From contig CM063250.1 in assembly GCA_032158295.1 (NCBI GenBank), positions 4,575,001 through 4,639,000 on the forward strand: DNA of 64,000 nt. The letters run 5' to 3'. How positions within the stretch are numbered: position 1 is the stretch's first letter; every line of letters begins with the position of its first letter. Origin of the DNA: Pycnopodia helianthoides. Lineage: Eukaryota > Echinodermata > Asteroidea > Forcipulatida > Asteriidae. This document shows positions 48,481-61,600 of this stretch, one piece after another. The translations under genes and the position numbers were made by a program. The notes under the pieces are model-generated. The model did no database searches, was not told the DNA's origin, and saw nothing but the letters and a program-made list of their open reading frames with translations.

Positions 48481-49477
48481 CGACCCTTTACCACAATTTT
48501 CAAAAAGGAAAACATCAAAACCATAACAAATTTCTTGCACAAAAGAACCTTGATTTGCATTTATTGGTAATATTACTTCATAGTACACCACTAAAGAATC
48601 ACAAGAAATTGACAACAATGCCCTTCACAGATAAATACATATATTATTCTCTGTTCAAAATTTATCGGTATAAATCCAACATCTGAAAACAAATCACTAA
48701 ATAACATATATCTTGAATAACAAATCTGTTGTAAGTACTCATTTTAGATTCTTTTCATAAAAAATATATTCTCTCTAAAATGTACATCATTTTTTTTCTT
48801 CAAAAATACCATCTGCATCGTGCATTCCAACTCCATTTCAAACTCCATACTATAAATTTGTAACCAGTTCGATGAGGGTAAGGCTATATCGGAACTGGCG
48901 GCTACGGCTACAACTGTTGCTAAGAACGTTTTGTTGGCGCGGTGATCCTTAGCCACCAATTCAGACACGGCCTAGTATTGAAAGGTTTTTCTGATTTGAT
49001 TTCTTGAATTATATGATTCTCTTTATGTGTCCATCATGCGCTTTGCGTAATGCGTAGTGCACTGTACACGCCAAGCAACGCGCATAACTCCATGAATTCG
49101 TATTGCTTCTCGCTATCCGTAAAAATGCTTGCATTTTTGCACTAGGCGCTCTACAAGCGCCATACCAGAGCTTCAAAATTTTCTAGCAAAGTAGTCACTT
49201 TTGGGAGCCAGGGGTTAGTGATGAGAGGCATCGATAAGTCACCCTGCCCATAGTAGCCAACCTTGAAATCGGTTTTTGGAAGAAAAACTGACAAAATAAG
49301 GGAGGACCACTTCAGGGAGATTGACGGGTATGACAAAATGGTTGTATCATACAGGAGACTGACAATAACACCAGTAATTTAAGATTCCTCATCAACGCCT
49401 CATCTGCATCTGAACATCACCACCCCATAATTCTAATCACAGTATTCAATATCAAAGATGTGATAAATAGCACATTC

Positions 49478-49672
49478 CAGAGCTGCCAACTCTCCCTGAT
49501 TCTGCAGAAAGTTCCCCTGAAAATATACAGGGGAACGTTCTGAGGAACAAATTTGAAAATCTCCCCTGATCATGGAATCATTTTCCCTATTTTGTTGAAT
49601 GTAATTCTAAATATCTCCATGATTGCTGTCTAAAATCTCCCTGATTGCAAGATGCAAATGTTGGCAGCTCTG
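49478..49672. mobile_element. Inverted-repeat element, short copy of the 9393-9781 family
   Basis: The ends CAGAGCTGCCAAC and ATGTTGGCAGCTCTG are inverse. It shares the interior words TTGTTGAATGTAATTCTAAA and CTCCCTGATTGCAAGA with the longer copy. It has only about two of the 22 bp units that are expanded there. Confidence 0.7.
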
Positions 49673-50078
49673 ACATTCAAACACAACGCTTCCTTTACAT
49701 ATCACAATCCACTCCACCTTAAGTGTTGAAATTTCAAAGACCTTCTTGTTTGTCGCCTGCGTCTGATGTCGTATGTATTTCGCTGTCCTCACATGCACAT
49801 AAAAAAAAAACATGAACAGCAACGACAACATCAAGAAAACAAAACCTTGCATCTGAGTATAAACCCATTATTTAAGAAAGCTCTTACAAGAAATGAATGT
49901 TGTAAAATCTCAGGCATGATAAGTTTCTTACTTTTAGTCTGTTTATCAAATTCATTTTGTTCTGATAAGGCCTGAAAAGTCTATTGAGTTTAACACCATT
50001 GTGTTAGACCTCATACTCAATAAACTTTTTTCCACAGACCAATTATCATGCCTGTAAAAATGAACAACAAATTACAAC

Positions 50079-50453
50079 TTAAAGGCACATTACAGAATTG
50101 GTAATTGTAAAATATACTTTTGATCACAGATTTACATAAAACTTACACGGTCTAATGATGATGATAGTAGAAAACATCCCGAGGAATATTTCTGGCTGAA
50201 ATGCCATATTTGATGAGAAATAAATCAAACTAATTTCCGATTGGAGTTTATCGCTCATGAGCGTTTTATTCATGCATTGTATAACACATGCAAATTTGTA
50301 ATCGGTTTTGCACTATTTTCTCGTGAGCCAGATGGCCGATCGGTCTCAAACTTCTACAGGTTTGTCAGTTTATGTATATGGTGGATTATATAAAGTGCTT
50401 ACACTGCCAGCAACTGTTTTGTTAGCAAGAACCAATCCTGTAATGTTCCTTTC
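50079..50453. mobile_element. MITE type A, copy 1
   Basis: The terminal words TTAAAGGCACATTACAGAAT and ATCCTGTAATGTTCCTTT are inverse. The interior matches 54187-54581 (for example GATCACAGATTTACATAAAA, CCGATTGGAGTTTATCGCTC, AAACTTCTACAGGTTTGTCA). Confidence 0.75.
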
Positions 50454-51845
50454 AAGTTGTATAGTTTATGCGCCAACAAGCAAAATTCAAAATGCGTAAA
50501 CTTTGTGATACATACATTTTCCCTCAAACTTACATTTGGTGCTGCATCTAAATCTGAAGGCACACATTTTGCAAAAGCAGCTTCTGTCATAAATATTAAG
50601 TTAAAAGTACTTAAATTTCCTGATTTTCCAGCAACTGCACGATTCGCACAGCTTTTAAGGCACATAAGATAAAAGGGCGTATACACTATTGATGACAAGC
50701 TTTTTATAAAGTCAATATATTTAACGACCACTGAAAAAATCTAGAATTTTTAGCAATATACAAATTTTGGTTTTCAAAGATCTGGCACCAAGTGTTGGCC
50801 GTCCCAAATGTTATTAGAAACTTGACAGTAACCTGTTTTCAGTAAGCATTGTTTTATGGACTCGGCTAACATTTGTGCTTGGTTTGGTATTATTTATTTC
50901 AAATCAGTTCCAGTTCCAAAAAGTTTATTTCAAAGACAAAGTGACAGGTTTATAATGCGACTGTGCCATGCTCACCATCTTGGGCATCAAAGGATAAGCG
51001 TGTGAAAGCCTGTCGACGCTGGGTTTTGTAGTGTAGTGTTAGTAAGCGACTGTATAACACATGGGGACATTGACTCCCCAAAATGGCACAAACCAAGATT
51101 AGCGTGATGATGACATCGGTTGAACTGGGTCAAAAGACCTTTCCATTGCGACGTCATAGCCCAAAATTTTGCCAACCGAGGGTGGAACACTATGGAATGC
51201 CATAAATGCAAAGCAAAAATAGATAGCCACAGTTTGTAACAATGATACACAAACATTCAAAAATAGTGTTGAATTTGTTGGAAAACAAAGCAACCAATCA
51301 TGGGATGTGTTTTGTTTTTTGTTTGAGAATTTGCAGAAATGTTGAATTTGGTCACATTATCTGTTAACACGATTGAATGTTTTGCTAACATTGGACTGTC
51401 CATGCCAACCAGAGCGGTTTGTTTATTCAACACTAGAAAGGTCGGGTACAGACTTCAATGTTACTAAAAAATCTAAACTTCTCGGTCAGTTATTTACCAA
51501 AGACACAAAAAATCACTAAGGTAAGCTACGTTTTGTTAACTCTAGTTGTTTTCTTTTTTAAATACACAACGCCAATCTATTGTAAAAAATACATATTTGA
51601 CTCCATTAACAATTTGAAAATAACTCCTTAAAAACTAATAATTATAATATAGCTCTGAAAAGAATAACTCAATGTATTATCCTATTACACGTACACACAC
51701 TTCACATTAAAAACATGTATCTGAAAAAGTTGCATAAAATATTTTAAAAAATTAAGTTCAATTAACAGCAGTTATTAAGTTTAAACAGTTCCAAAAGATG
51801 GTTTCAATAAACATTCTTAGAACCTATTTTTGGCCGCTAATTAGT

Positions 51846-52340
51846 TTTATTATCAAAACTCAAACTTTACTCATTGACAAAAAATTGTCAACATGTCTTA
51901 TGTAGTTTCCCTACCTCATGAATGATGTAATTTAAAGGATGTGCACAACATTGGTGAAAGTATCAATGTTCACAGATTTGCACATAACTTTACATGGTAT
52001 GAAGATGGTCATGGTGGAAAAACTTCCCTTGAAATAGTTTTGCCTTGAAATGCTGTAGTTTTTTGGAAATGAGTAAAACAATTAGTCTTTATCGCGCGTG
52101 TCCAAAACCCGGATGTTTGAAAACAGTAAAAACATATAAGGTTAGTTTTCATTATTTTCTCGTGACTCCGATGACCGATTGAGCTTAACACTTCACAGGT
52201 TTGTTATTTCATGTATATGTTGGGTCACATGAAGTGCGGATACTAGTCTTTGACAATTACCAATGTTATACATGTGCTTTAACGTGCGTTCAGAATTCCT
52301 TTATAAAATGGTCCTAGTGTGACACCCTTTGACATGCTTC
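51846..52340 (-). other. Candidate 3' untranslated region of the LRP gene
   Basis: It follows the stop codon on the minus strand. A candidate AATAAA (TTTATT on the plus strand) lies at 51846-51851. Most of the interval is occupied by the type B MITE 51931-52282, which begins only 58 bases after the stop codon. Confidence 0.4.
51931..52282. mobile_element. MITE type B, copy 2, immediately downstream of the LRP stop codon
   Basis: The ends TTTAAAGGATGTGCAC and ACATGTGCTTTAA correspond to those of 4918-5271, and the interior is similar throughout. Its position implies that it is transcribed as part of the LRP 3' untranslated region. Confidence 0.72.
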
Positions 52341-52631
52341 TTACTCTGGCATATTATTGGGGTCTTTGATCTCCGGGGATGGGGGGTTGTCAGCAGTGTA
52401 CGCAGGGGGTGGTTCAGGGTACCCAACTGGCATGCGTGGATCCGTCGGTACACCGTCCTGCAGGTAGTCCTTGGACGGCATTGGACCCGCCTGGAATCCG
52501 GGCTGGTACTGAGACACGTCGTACGGCAGACCGGTCTTCTCCGGGAAGTGTGCGAGGCCTCCGCCGGCGGCGCCGAGGGTTGCGTAGGCTGGATTCTCAA
52601 CTGTGACAGGAGCCGCTGGGTTCAGCGTCGT
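52341..52631 (-). CDS. LRP last exon: cytoplasmic tail and stop
   Basis: The acceptor CCTCCACAG lies just above 52631 on the minus strand. The 96 residues start TTLNPAAPVTVENPAYATLG and continue through a Gly/Pro/Tyr-rich stretch to GYPEPPPAYTADNPPSPEIK, ending NNMPE and TAA at 52343-52341. NPAY fits the NPxY clathrin/PTB-domain signal and PPAY fits the PPxY WW-domain signal. It is the most GC-rich exon of the gene. Confidence 0.92.
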   Translation of the reverse strand, partial: TTLNPAAPVTVENPAYATLGAAGGGLAHFPEKTGLPYDVSQYQPGFQAGPMPSKDYLQDGVPTDPRMPVGYPEPPPAYTADNPPSPEIKDPNNMPE

Positions 52632-55600
52632 CTGTGGAGGGGAAAAACAAAGTTAAACTTCAGTTCATCGATCAAGCTTGACTCAAAAGAACCCTTTGCA
52701 TAGGTTCGCCATCTCCAGGTTAACCCTTTACATTTCTGTATAATCGTCACCATACGCCCAGACATCGCTAACGGGTTTTTTTGACACAAATTTTTTTCTA
52801 GCCAAAGTGTCTGACAAAAGAATGTGAAACCAAAATTTTGTTTTTTGTCTTTTTGGAAACACAGATTCTATGTTTACATGGAAAACATTGGACAAAATGT
52901 CAATTCAGGACATGACCTTTACTTTGACCTTTTTGTGTGAGTGGAAGTAGGTCAGATCTTGCAGGTCGTTTACGGCCGCTCTGGTCTCCCAAGGGCTAAA
53001 CAATGGAAACACACATGTGTTTACATGCCACGCACAACTATCAGCCAAAGTCTTACTTAGGCCTCAGTGAGGGCGCTATTTTAGTATGTGACGTCATAAT
53101 ATACAAGGGGTCCAGTAGACACTTAATCTACATGATAGGAACTGCTGTCTCCAGCATCGTAGCAGCGCCCAAAGACAACAACTGGTGGTAATCAGTACAA
53201 GTTGATGCTACACTCTCCTTAAGATGATGTGAACATACTGTAAGAAACATTGAGATGTTACACAAACAGCTATGTGTCGACCTAGCCAGCATCTATGGTG
53301 CTACAGCAAACCTCCCCAAATATTAGAATTAGTAAAATCACAACGCAGCTATTCACATTTTTTTACTGGTCACTGGCTGAGGCTGGACAAGTGCACAAGT
53401 GTTTTCCCCTTCCTCTTTTTCAACATTTTTTGTGAATGAGCTAAAAAAGGAAGCATTTGACCTTTACGGTTTAACATTTTCAGCGACTATCCGGCAGGAC
53501 CTATTAGCTTGCTGTTTCACCAGTCCACCAGCTTTTTTTGACGAGTCCATACTATATCAAATAGGGATGCTCTACTGAACTAGCCAGCCGGACCACTTTT
53601 TAACTGGTCCTCGGGTGTTTTAACTGGTATTCTGCCAGGGGAGAACGCTGCCTTACCTCATAGTGGCTGTTTTCCACAACAGGGACATGTGGAGCTGCGA
53701 TATCAACGTTCTGTCCATCTCGGTAGGCGACTGAACCAGCGAACTTGTTCCTGAAACACGAAGGATACGTTACAGTTAGGATTCTTATCAAGAAGACAAA
53801 GTGTTATCCCCATCAACAAAACGTTTTTTTTTTTTTTCAATTAATTCTCTTCTCATGCATAATATTCATCAACTTATTTGCATATATGTCAAAGTTCATG
53901 GTGGGCCTCCACCAATCGTACGCTGGCATATCAAGAATGTCTTTATTGATCAAGTGATAGGGTGTATCTGCCCCTATCTACATGTACTGAGTGCGAGAGA
54001 TTTGAACAATTTTGGACCTGATTTCGTTCAGCTCATTTCCGGTAATTTTCCCTTGCCAAACTTGTAAGAAATCGTGCATGTATGGGGTACCTGTGAGGGC
54101 AGGGATGGTTCTTGTAATTGATTTAGCTTGGTGTGCTACATATATTTGGCAGCACAGGCTGTATACTCCCAAGGGAGCTGAAATGGTTTAAAGGAACATT
54201 ACAGAGTTGGTAAGAAAAAAACTTGTAAAATATACTTTTTGATCACAGATTTACATAAAATTTACATGGTCTAATGATGATGATAGTAGAAAACATCCCT
54301 TGAAATATTTCTGTTTGAAATGTTAAATTTGAATAGAAATTAATAAACTAATTTTCCGATTGGAGTTTATCGCTCAGTGAGCGTTTTATTAATTTGATGA
54401 ATCTATGTGATTTCATGCCAATGTGCAATCGGTTTTTCACTATTTTCTCGTGACCCAGATGGCCGATCGATCTCAAACTTCTACAGGTTTGTCAGTTTAT
54501 GTATATGGTGGATTACATTAAGTGCTTACACTGTCAGCAACTGTTTTGTTAGCAAAAACCAATTCTGTAATGTTCCTTTAAGGAATGAAATAAATGGCCC
54601 GATGACCAGGGGTAATAATGTTGGAAGGCCATGAGCGTCACTGAGTGACGGATTTGAGCGCTATATAAGGAAGCCACTGCTATGAAAAGTACTGCTGAAA
54701 ATGTTATTTAAAGAGTTCTATGGCTTGGATTTCCCTGAAATCATGGTGAAAGTCATGGAGGCCAGTGCATGGTCTGGTGACTCTTTTTTTTAAGGTGATT
54801 TAAGGGAATTGCAATTCCCTTAAAGCATGGTGAAAGAGAAATAATTCCTTGAATTCTAACCAATTCCTGTACTTCACTGCGATTTCACGGTGGTTTCACA
54901 GCAAAGACTTTGATAGTGAATACTGCTGCAGCAGCCAGCAGCCAACAGCACATAGCCCTAGCCAACAGCTCTAGCCCTAGCCCTAGCCAAATTCGCACCA
55001 TTCAGAAGTGGCCTAAAGATTATTTAAGATCAAGATGAACATCTTACTTTCGTTTACGGTAGAAGATGAAGATGAGAGTCACGATGACGATTATGGCGAG
55101 GATGATGAAGCCGATAAGAGGAGCAACGATAACAACAGCTACAGGAGAACAGAAATCAACATCCAATAGTTATTAATGATGTATTCGGCGCTAGTTACCA
55201 AGGAAGGTGTTTCCCAAGCATAACAGTACAACTCGCACACTATCTAGTCTTGGTGCAAGACGTTCTTAGTGCATTCTTGCTGCCCAATAGGTAACTGTAC
55301 ACTGTATTAAAAGCCTGTCAGCTCTTTCACGAGTCACCACTAGAGGGCGTTCTGTACACATTAACTATCAAGTAGAAGTACTTTTGTCGACGATGCGGCC
55401 GTAAAACCGTAAAGCATCCGCTCCTTGTGAATTACTGCACAATTATTGACCAATCGGGCGATAAGGATGTCTTGCACAAAGACTGCATACAGACTATCCC
55501 TTCATAGAGTGTAGGTAATTACATCAAATGTCCTCACATCTGCTACACGGGCGAGGTTTTGGGCAAAGCTAGAGTGGTGTGAAATTTGACCAAAAATTTG

Positions 55601-58600
55601 ACAAAATCACTCATTTCATCGCTCAAAGGCATTTCTCATGGCAGAAACCGATCGATCTCAGTCCGAGTGACAACACGAAGTAGTGATACAAAGTGTTCCG
55701 AGTAATGAGTAATGATTGAGTAACGAGTTTTGTTCTTCTCGCAAACTACATGCTTGCAACGACCCTAAACACTCTCAATTGACCCATTTCCACTCACCTA
55801 TCATGTCTGCCATTTTGGAAGTCAAAATGTACAAAAGGGAATTGACCCCCTAAAATGAAGTAACTGGTACGTCTAAGAGAGGTTCGCGGTAACACCACCA
55901 GTTCTTTTCAGAACCAACAGTTACTCAGAAGAGATTTTAAAATGGTGTTACCGCAAACCTCTCATAGTTATACTTCCACCAAGCAAAGTTTCAAATCCTA
56001 CTTAAATGGTACATGTTCATTGGGCGGTGGTGCATTCCAGGGGTCGATTTCACAAAACTCTTCCTAACTTAGGACTAGTCCTAGGCAATGCTAAGAGATA
56101 GGACTAGTCCTAAGTTAGGACCAGTACTTAGGACAAGTGCTATCTCTTAGCATTGCCTAGGACTAGTCCTAAGTTAGGAAGAGTTTTGTGAAATCGACCC
56201 CAGGGCGTACAAGGGGTCAATGCAGGAAGTTGCTAAACTGGCACTGATTCCTTGCACTGTATTTCCTAAAATTACTTTTTATTTTTTTTACTTGTAACAA
56301 TCAAATCTTGCGAGAGGCAAATCTCCAAAGACACACTTAAACCGTCATGCTTCACGAAACACCAAACATTGACAATGAAATTGATAACGAATTACCCGGC
56401 TTTTCATCATCATCATGCTCTCGTTTTTCGTCTTCAAAACGTTCCAAATGGTAAGCGTGGAAGAGAAAGCCAACGTGAGTACAATGCAGATATGTCATGA
56501 ATGTAAAGGAAGGTGATTTCCCAACGCTGAGGTCTTGATGTTTGGCAATTGAACAACACTTTGGTTAATTTCATTCCAACTGATCCCAATTCACCTGATT
56601 CGTCATCACGTTAATCTTGGTTGGGCCATTTTAGGCGTCAATGCGTTAAATGGTGTTGTGCGCATTTTTAAGGCGATGCGGCATTTAAATGTTCATCGTA
56701 ATATTTACGTGTAACGTGACTCCCAAAGTGGCGAGCGTCTGGCGGACATGTTTTCGTACTATTCTTCCAGACTTTTTTTTCACTGGAAATATTTTGCTAA
56801 AACAAATTTAACAATAATATTGGTAAAATCTGGGGCGTTTGGTGATGGTAAATACACAAATGAATTTGTTCTGTTGACCACATGAGGGCGCTTCCAACAG
56901 CGAATTTCCTCTCATCACAATCTCAGTTGTATCTCATTCTGACTGCCTGTTTGTTATTGTCTTGCATCAATGGGCAAATAAATAATAATAAGAATGAAAA
57001 AAACAGTTGGTTCCACTTGTTGCGCTTAACTTAAATTTGGTTCACACACGCCCCAGTCAGGCAGTCAAATATACTACAAATCAGCCTCTTAAGAATTGAA
57101 CACAGTGGTTTTGAATCAACACAACTCATGATTTGTTTTTTGTCACTGAACATTTTTTTTTCTCCCCCGTACATCCCCTAGCCCCAACGTTTTAGTGAAG
57201 AACATCTTCAGTATTTATCACAGAAAAATAATCTCAACCTAAAATTCTTCAAGCAATATGAAATTTCAAAGTTTAACATCTGGAAGAAAGTAGAAACAAA
57301 TAAGGTTTTTTTCATTAAAACTGACGACAAGAATAAAGAGTAATTTTAAAAGGAGACTAGACTTTGTTCTTACTTGAGGGTCCGTCTCCTTCACGTTTGT
57401 CTGGAGTTGCACAATTTGCTCCTGAATAACCCGATAAACAGCTAGAGAAACAAACAAACAAACAAGGTTGTTAATAAAACAATTCTTTTAAATATACTTA
57501 TTTTACAAAATATCGCCTTACTCACAAGGCCGGACGGCCACTTCAAGGTGAGGGCTACACTTAACTGATTTGGGGGCTGTCAACCCAAATCAACTGTCAC
57601 CAGGGGCACGTTGCCACCAACTCCTGGGGCTGAAACAGGGTTACCCCCTTCACAGTCTGTAAGGATGTAGGCAAGGGTATCATCCACTAGGAGCCTGGCT
57701 GGTAGAGCAGAATGCACTACCTTCTCAACTTTTTACAAAGCAATTATGGTTAAGTGTCTTGCTCAAGGGCATGACCGGGATTCGAAACCACACTCTGCTG
57801 CTGACAACACCAGAGCTTGGGTCCGGTGAATTAGACCGCTCGGCCACGACAGGCCACGATTTAATTGGTCAAGACTCAGCTTTAACTATTCCTAAAACTA
57901 AATAGACCCCTTGCATATGATTTCACAAGAACAAAACAGCTGAGGTCAATGAAGACCTATCATTGGCTGAGAGCTGTGCGCGGCACTTACAATGTTTCCA
58001 ATGTTTCCAATGGCGGCCAATGCAATGGGTCTAATGATTTGCTCAAGTAGAACTTCACCCATAGTGTATACTTCCCGTAACGCCTGATTCAGCGAAAGCT
58101 ACTTTGACCTCAAATCTGATGGGTTTTTTTACGGTGAATTACCTAGTAGATACTTACTCGCAGGTTCCGTCAATTCTACAGTTGCCTCCGTTGGCACATG
58201 CACAAGGTGAATCAGTCGGCAGTACTGGTGTCCCTGGGGAGTTTCAAGAAAGACATCAAACATTGGTTAGATCGCATCCGAAATGGTGGCTACAGCTACA
58301 GCCTACGACTGTTGCTAAGGATGTCCTATACTTCAACGCATGATTACGCGGCGATCCAGCCTTAGCCATAGCCACTGCCAAAGTCCTTAGGGTTTTTTTT
58401 AACACATCTTGATTCACTTTCAGACTCATTTGTAAATCCAGACAAAGGCCTCTGTACGTAAAACTACAATAATATTCTCAAGTTGCCTTGCCTTTTATTC
58501 CAAGGTGGAGAGAAGCAATTTATGGTTAGATCTGTCACTGAAGAGAGCCAGAGCCCAGCTAGGCTTTGAACTCCATATGCAACTCACTCTGCCACCAATC

Positions 58601-61600
58601 GAGAAATTCCACGGTCTCCATTATTCCTGCTCCCTCCCATCTCTGCAATCTTCCCAAACTACCCTTCCATTTATTGCCTAAACATCAATTAACAAACTCA
58701 TCCCCGCAGTGCACTGGATCCACCTTGACCCCGCTTGGGCATGCACATCTATCCCATCTGCCCAACATCCCTTATATAGACAACTTTGCAGCTAATGTGG
58801 GAAGGCACACATTATCCATTCATGCTGGTCTACTTATAGGGACCACACTTCGTCACTATCTAGACCAGCATGCACCTCAATGGACAGCTAACACGCAGTA
58901 TCTAGACCAGCATGCACCTCATGTGACAGCTAACACGCAGTACCTAGACCAGCATGCACCTTAGTGGACATCTAACACGCAGTATCTAGACCAGCATGCA
59001 CCTCATGTGACAGCTAACACGCAGTACCTAGACCAGCATGCACCTTAGTGGACATCTAACACGCAGTATCTAGACCAGCATGCACCTCATGTGACAGCTA
59101 ACACGCAGTATCTAGACCAGCATGCACCTCATGTGACAGCTAACACGCAGTACCTAGACCAGCATGCACCTCAATGGACATCTAACACGCAGTATCTAGA
59201 CCAGCATGCACCTCAATGGACATCTAACACGCAGTATCTAGACCAGCATGCACCTTAGTGGACATCTAACACGCAGTATCTAGACCAGCATGCACCTCAT
59301 GTGACAGCTAACACGCAGTATCTAGACCAGCATGCACCTCAATGGACATCTAACACGCAGTATCTAGACCAGCATGCACCTCAATGGACATCTAACACGC
59401 AGTATCTAGACCAGCATGCACCTTAGTGGACATCTAACACGCAGTATCTAGACCAGCATGCACCTCATGTGACAGCTAACACGCAGTATCTAGACCAGCA
59501 TGGACCTCATGTGACAGCTAACACGCAGTATCTAGACCAGCATGCACCTCATGTGACAGCTAACACGCAGTATCTAGACCAGCATGCACCTTAATGGACA
59601 GCTAACACGCAGTATCTAGACCAGCATGCACCTCATGTGACAGCTAACACGCAGTATCTAGACCAGCATGTACCTTAGTGGACATCTAACACGCAGTATC
59701 TAGACCAGCATGCACCTCATGTGACAGCTAACACGCAGTACCTAGACCAGCATGCACCTCATTCGACAGCTAACACGCAGTACCTAGACCAGCATGCACC
59801 TTAGTGGACATCTAACACGCAGTATCTAGACCAGCATGCACCTTAGTGGACATCTAACACGCAGTATCTAGACCAGCATGCACCTCATGTGACAGCTAAC
59901 ACGCAGTATCTAGACCAGCATGCACCTCATGTGACAGCTAACACGCAGTACCTAGACCAGCATGCACCTCATGTGACAGCTAACACGCAGTATCTAGACC
60001 AGCATGCACCTTAGTGGACATCTAACACGCAGTATCTAGACCAGCATGCACCTCATGTGACAGCTAACACGCAGTACCTAGACCAGCATGCACCTCATTC
60101 GACAGCTAACACGCAGTATCTAGACCAGCATGCACCTCATTGGACATCTAACACGCAGTATTTGCAAAGTTGTCTGTTCAAATCTATACACCAATACACA
60201 AACTCACCCTTGCAGTGCAGTGGATCCACCTCCACACCACTTGGGCATGCGCAATCATAGCCTTTGCTCACAGTCACGGCAATGTTTTTCTCTGGTGGAA
60301 TTACCAAGCACAAGTACAGGCAAGGGTTTCTCTCGCATGGATTTCGTTCTGAAAGAAATACCGAAAGACCATCGATGAATACTCTACTGTTGGTTAAACC
60401 AGTGGCGTAACTAGATATTTTCATTTGGTTGAGGGGGGGGGGAGGGGGAGTTTTTGTATGTATATTTATTATTACATTTTTTGAATTTGTTTATCTTAAT
60501 TTTTAACTATTTCATTTTTTGATTAATTAACTCATTTATTTATTAACTTATATATATAAATGTACTGTTGTTTGTGTTTGTTTTTTGTTTTTTTTGAGGG
60601 GCGGGGGGGGGGGGGGGGGTTTGCCATTTTGTAGCACCAAATTTTTGACTCCACAAACGGCGGACCGTGTTAGTTTCTGAAGTACAAGGCAAACCACACA
60701 ATGTCGAGGGATGTTTGTTTGAATCATTATACTAAACTTCTTAAAACATCTTTCCAACCATATTCATTTCATAACAAATGCTTTTTTATACAGCCCAAAT
60801 TTGCCCAATCCGAAGGCAGTGATAGCCCAAATTTGCCCAATCCGAAGGCAGTGATAGCCCAAATTTGCCCAATCCGAAGGCAGTGATAGCCCAAATTTGC
60901 CCAATCCGAAGGCAGTGTGCCCCCCTTACGCAGCTTCTTTGAAATCAGTCCCCCGCTGAACTCACCATTAAGAGGATAGCGCTGTTTCTGGTACAACTTC
61001 ACACCAGTTGGAAGATTCACACCAGCCAGGATCAGCTGCTGTTCTTGACCGGTCTTGTTCATGCTCAGAATCCGCCCTGTGTCATTGGTGGAGCGAGTCG
61101 TCCAGTAGATGTCACTTCCGAAGACGTCCATTTGGAAAGGATTTTTAAGCTCTAAGGTCAAAAGGTTAAAAGGTAAATAAGTCATTGTCCAAACATTTTA
61201 ACATAAAATGTTTAATAGTTTTTTTATAATACCAGTATTTATAAGCAACATTATTTGAACAATGATGCTGATGTCATATGCTAATGCTATATGTCAGTCT
61301 CTTCATAAAGTCTGTACACCAGGTTGAGGGATGGGTCCTCAACCTGGTGAAGGACTGCGATGCCGCCATAAAGGCCAAAGTGTGGGCAGTCAAAACCTGA
61401 TGAAGGACTGCGATGCCGCCATAAAGGCCAAAGTGTGGGCAGTCAAAACCTGATGAAGGACTGCGATGCCGCCATAAAGGCCAAAGTGTGGGCAGTCAAA
61501 ACCTGATGAAGGACTGCGATGCCGCCATAAAGGCCAAAGTGTGGGAAGTCAAAACCTGATGAAGGACTGCGATGCTGCCATAAAGGCCAAAGTGTGGGCA

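Larger units (their letters stand above)
42591..51845. other. Intergenic region between the two converging genes
   Basis: No supportable gene is seen. It holds microsatellites, MITE copies at 44374-44573, 46339-46524 (decayed), 49478-49672 and 50079-50453, and the telomere-like tract. The longest open frame (46954-47436, minus strand) has no recognisable domain. Confidence 0.65.
55139..57373 (-). other. LRP intron (2235 bp)
   Basis: It contains a small inverted-repeat element (55873-55966) and the perfect palindrome 56040-56201. No exon is seen. Confidence 0.8.
58234..60207 (-). other. LRP intron (1974 bp), mostly satellite
   Basis: Two thirds is the 42 bp satellite 58860-60161. On its transcript-downstream side lies a decayed copy of the neighbouring EGF exon (about 58690-58755). 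A short inverted repeat (AGACAACTTTGCA / TGCAAAGTTGTCT) brackets the satellite. Confidence 0.8.

Noticed and set aside
58566..60260. Open frames reading YLDQHAPHVTANTQ repeats
   Set aside because: They exist only because the 42 bp satellite unit is divisible by three. One unit type carries TAG and the array sits inside an LRP intron on the other strand.
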